Shown in pieces: positions 5,625-7,505 of a stretch of DNA of 7,505 nucleotides. The notes below the pieces were generated by a model, which saw only the letters and a list, made by a program, of their open reading frames with translations, was not told where the DNA came from and did not search any database. The stretch lies in assembly GCA_937926415.1 (NCBI GenBank), contig CALBAF010000495.1, forward strand, positions 1-7,505, written 5' to 3'. A program made the translations under genes and the position numbers. The first letter of the stretch is position 1. Each line of letters begins with the position of its first letter. This DNA is from an uncultured Actinomyces sp. (GTDB lineage Bacteria; Actinomycetota; Actinomycetes; Actinomycetales; Actinomycetaceae).

Positions 5625-6316
5625 GCGAAGAAATTAATCGTTTCGGTGCCGAGCAGCCCGAGGTCATCAAAACCCGTCAGGGTCTGTTCGGGGCTCCGGA
5701 TCAAGGTGATACCACGGGCTTCTCGCAGCAAGTTACCGTTGCGCGTACTGCGCCCGCAGCGCTGCGCCCCTATGGTTCCTACTTCGATCAGATCGTTGAC
5801 ATCCTCGAGGAATTGATTGCCGCCGATGGGCTGGCAGTTGCGGATGTTATTGAGAAGGTTGTTGTTGAACACGGCGAACTCAGCATCTTTATCTCGCGTG
5901 AGCACATCCGCCGCGTCGCGCGTTACCTGCGTGATGATCAGGATCTGCGTTTCGAGATGTGCCTGGGAACTAACGGCGTGAACTACCCCGAAGATCGAGG
6001 CCGTGAGCTCCACGCCATCTACCCCCTCATGTCGATCACACACAATCGCATGATCCGCCTGGAAGTGACCTGCCCGGATTCAGATCCGCATATTCCTTCA
6101 ATCGTCGATATTTACCCGGCGAACGATTGGCAGGAACGCGAAACATGGGACCTCATGGGAATTGTTTTTGATGGACATCCCTCGCTGACGCGAACTGCTA
6201 TGCCTGATGACTGGGTAGGTCACCCGCAGCGTAAGGACTACCCCCTGGGTGGTATTCCCGTGGAATTCAAGGGTGCAGTCAACGCACCTGCCGACACTCG
6301 GAGGTCGTACAACTAA
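5621..6316 (+). CDS. nuoC: NADH-quinone oxidoreductase subunit C (NuoC)
   Basis: NuoC is the 30-kDa peripheral-arm subunit of complex I; it packs against NuoD and has no cofactor. Its 231 residues stand alone and are not fused to NuoD as in E. coli, which fits actinobacteria. The N-terminus has the [17 protein letters not shown] stretch characteristic of actinobacterial NuoC. The core signature is complete: [16 protein letters not shown] at 172-187, then [15 protein letters not shown] with RKDYP at 204-208. The gene begins inside the nuoB stop (4-base overlap) and ends in TAATG, sharing one base with nuoD, so translation is coupled on both sides. Many codons end in T or A (runs such as GTTGTTGTTGAA at about 5860), unlike menJ, so it is compositionally softer than its neighbours while still clearly functional. 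Confidence 0.95.
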   Translation: MSEEINRFGAEQPEVIKTRQGLFGAPDQGDTTGFSQQVTVARTAPAALRPYGSYFDQIVDILEELIAADGLAVADVIEKVVVEHGELSIFISREHIRRVARYLRDDQDLRFEMCLGTNGVNYPEDRGRELHAIYPLMSITHNRMIRLEVTCPDSDPHIPSIVDIYPANDWQERETWDLMGIVFDGHPSLTRTAMPDDWVGHPQRKDYPLGGIPVEFKGAVNAPADTRRSYN

Positions 6317-7505
6317 TGACTACTCCTTCACTTCACGCTGCAGCATCAAGTGCAGGCCTGGATATTGACGAGGTCCCCGAGGTTCCTGCCCAAGGCGGAG
6401 ACTGGAACGACGTTATCGCTGAGATCGAGCGGATTAACCATGAGCGCATCGTGCTCAACATGGGTCCTGTCCACCCCTCCACCCACGGCGTTCTGCGCCT
6501 GGTCCTGGAGGCCGACGGCGAGGTCGTCACCGAGGTCCGTGTCGGAACCGGCTACCTGCACACCGGTATCGAGAAGTCCATGGAGTTCCGCACCTATAAC
6601 CAGGGCGTGGCCTACTGTTCCCGCATGGACTACGTAGCACCGTTCTTCCAGGAGGTCGCCTGGGTTCTGGCCGTGGAAAAGGCCTTGGGTATCACCGACC
6701 AGATCCCCACTCGCGCCAGCGAAATCCGGGTACTCTTGATGGAGCTGAACCGCATCGCCTCGCACCTGGTCGCCATCGGCACCGGCGCCAACGAGTTGGG
6801 CGCCACTACCATGTTGACCACCGCCTTCCGCGCGCGTGAAGAAATCCTGCGAATCTTTGAACACATCACCGGACTGCGCATGAACAATTCCTACATGCGT
6901 GTGGGCGGCGTGGCGAACGACATCCCCGACGACACCGTGGCGATGATTCGCGAAAAGCTACCCCTGATCAAGCGTGACATGGAAGAAATGGTCGACCTGG
7001 TTATGGCCAACCCCATCTTCATGATGCGTATGAAGGGTGTGGCCTACATGCCGCTGTCGGCCATGTTGGCGCTGGGGTTGACCGGTCCTTGTGTGCGCGC
7101 CGCAGGTCTGCCCATGGATTTGCGCAAAACCCAACCCTACTGTGGCTACGAAACTTATTCCTTCGATGTTCCCACCCGCGAACACTCCGACTGCTACACC
7201 CGTACCGAGGTCCGCGTCGAAGAGATGCACCAGTCCTTGCGTATCGTCTACCAGGTGCTGGACCGCCTCGAAGCTTCGAAGGGCCAGGACGTCCAGGTGG
7301 CAGACAAGAAAATCGCCTATCCTTCCAAGTTAACCATCGGTGCCGACGGCCAGGGCCAAGACCCCCAGCACGTCGCGAAGATCATGGGTTCCTCGATGGA
7401 AGAACTGATTCACCACTTCAAGCTGGTTACCGAAGGTTTCCGCATTCCGCCGGGACAGGTTTTCCAGATGGTAGAGCACGCCAAGGGCGTCATCGGGGTG
7501 CACCT
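6316..7505 (+). CDS. nuoD: NADH-quinone oxidoreductase subunit D (NuoD), 3'-truncated by window end
   Basis: NuoD is the 49-kDa subunit that forms the quinone pocket with NuoB and descends from hydrogenase large subunits. The first 396 codons are present and open to the end; about 40-60 C-terminal residues lie outside. The ATG at 6316-6318 shares its A with the nuoC TAA. After a variable tail of about 40 residues comes MGPVHPSTHGVLRL, with the quinone-pocket loop HPSTHG at 53-58. Next come GYLHTGIEKSMEFRTYNQ (80-96), the SRMDYVAPFFQE block with Tyr106, ELNRIASHL (143-151), and NPIFMMRMKGVAYM (232-245). Later segments are LTGPCVRAAGLPMDLRKTQPY and RVEEMHQSLRIV. In most homologues the NPIF block reads closer to RTKGVG; here RMKGVA, an unusual but conservative change. 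A second unusual spot is KGVIGVH near the end, where KGE is commoner. Confidence 0.96.
   Translation, partial: MTTPSLHAAASSAGLDIDEVPEVPAQGGDWNDVIAEIERINHERIVLNMGPVHPSTHGVLRLVLEADGEVVTEVRVGTGYLHTGIEKSMEFRTYNQGVAYCSRMDYVAPFFQEVAWVLAVEKALGITDQIPTRASEIRVLLMELNRIASHLVAIGTGANELGATTMLTTAFRAREEILRIFEHITGLRMNNSYMRVGGVANDIPDDTVAMIREKLPLIKRDMEEMVDLVMANPIFMMRMKGVAYMPLSAMLALGLTGPCVRAAGLPMDLRKTQPYCGYETYSFDVPTREHSDCYTRTEVRVEEMHQSLRIVYQVLDRLEASKGQDVQVADKKIAYPSKLTIGADGQGQDPQHVAKIMGSSMEELIHHFKLVTEGFRIPPGQVFQMVEHAKGVIGVH

Noticed and set aside
6346..6864. 172-codon minus-strand frame opposite nuoD
   Set aside because: nuoD is certain on the other strand; this frame has no supporting start signal or motif.

Overview
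The window comes from a high-GC actinobacterium. The evidence is strongly G/C-ending codons, GTG starts behind clear Shine-Dalgarno sequences, separate NuoC and NuoD subunits, and NuoC/NuoB/NuoA sequences with actinobacterial features. A member of the Actinomycetaceae (Actinomyces/Schaalia-like) would fit, but that placement is an inference from recall and not from a search.

Layout. Positions 1-377 hold the 3' half of menG (demethylmenaquinone methyltransferase, + strand). It ends at a strong hairpin (388-425) that also serves the converging gene. Positions 428-2988 hold two minus-strand genes unrelated to respiration: a secreted TIM-barrel/DUF4832-type protein (428-1888) and a probable lipoprotein with a Pro/Thr/Ser-rich linker (2248-2988). 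Each has its own leader, and the second ends at its own hairpin (2187-2222), so they look like separate transcripts. After a 390-base gap between divergent genes, the + strand resumes with a geranylgeranyl-reductase-family flavoprotein (3379-4659, probably the menaquinone reductase MenJ). It is followed by the start of the complex I operon: nuoA, nuoB, nuoC and nuoD, the last cut by the window end.

How the genes work together. MenG makes menaquinone by methylating demethylmenaquinone. MenJ-type enzymes saturate one isoprene of its tail. Complex I (Nuo) passes electrons from NADH to that quinone. The menaquinone and nuo genes therefore form one functional theme, interrupted by the two minus-strand envelope or secreted genes. 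menJ and the nuo genes are packed tightly (28-nt, 22-nt, 4-nt-overlap and 1-nt-overlap junctions) and look like one operon.

Most interesting signals. (1) An 11-codon mini-ORF fills the menJ-nuoA gap and overlaps the stop of one and the start of the other by ATGA at both ends. (2) A 13/19 match to the DtxR/IdeR iron-box consensus lies upstream of menJ, overlapping a possible -10 element. (3) The predicted menJ leader holds two hairpins and an 18-codon upstream ORF. (4) A 15-base terminator arm is repeated exactly at two gene ends. (5) nuoC uses more A/T-ending codons than menJ. No CRISPR array, tRNA, rRNA, insertion sequence or clearly new defence-type system was seen.
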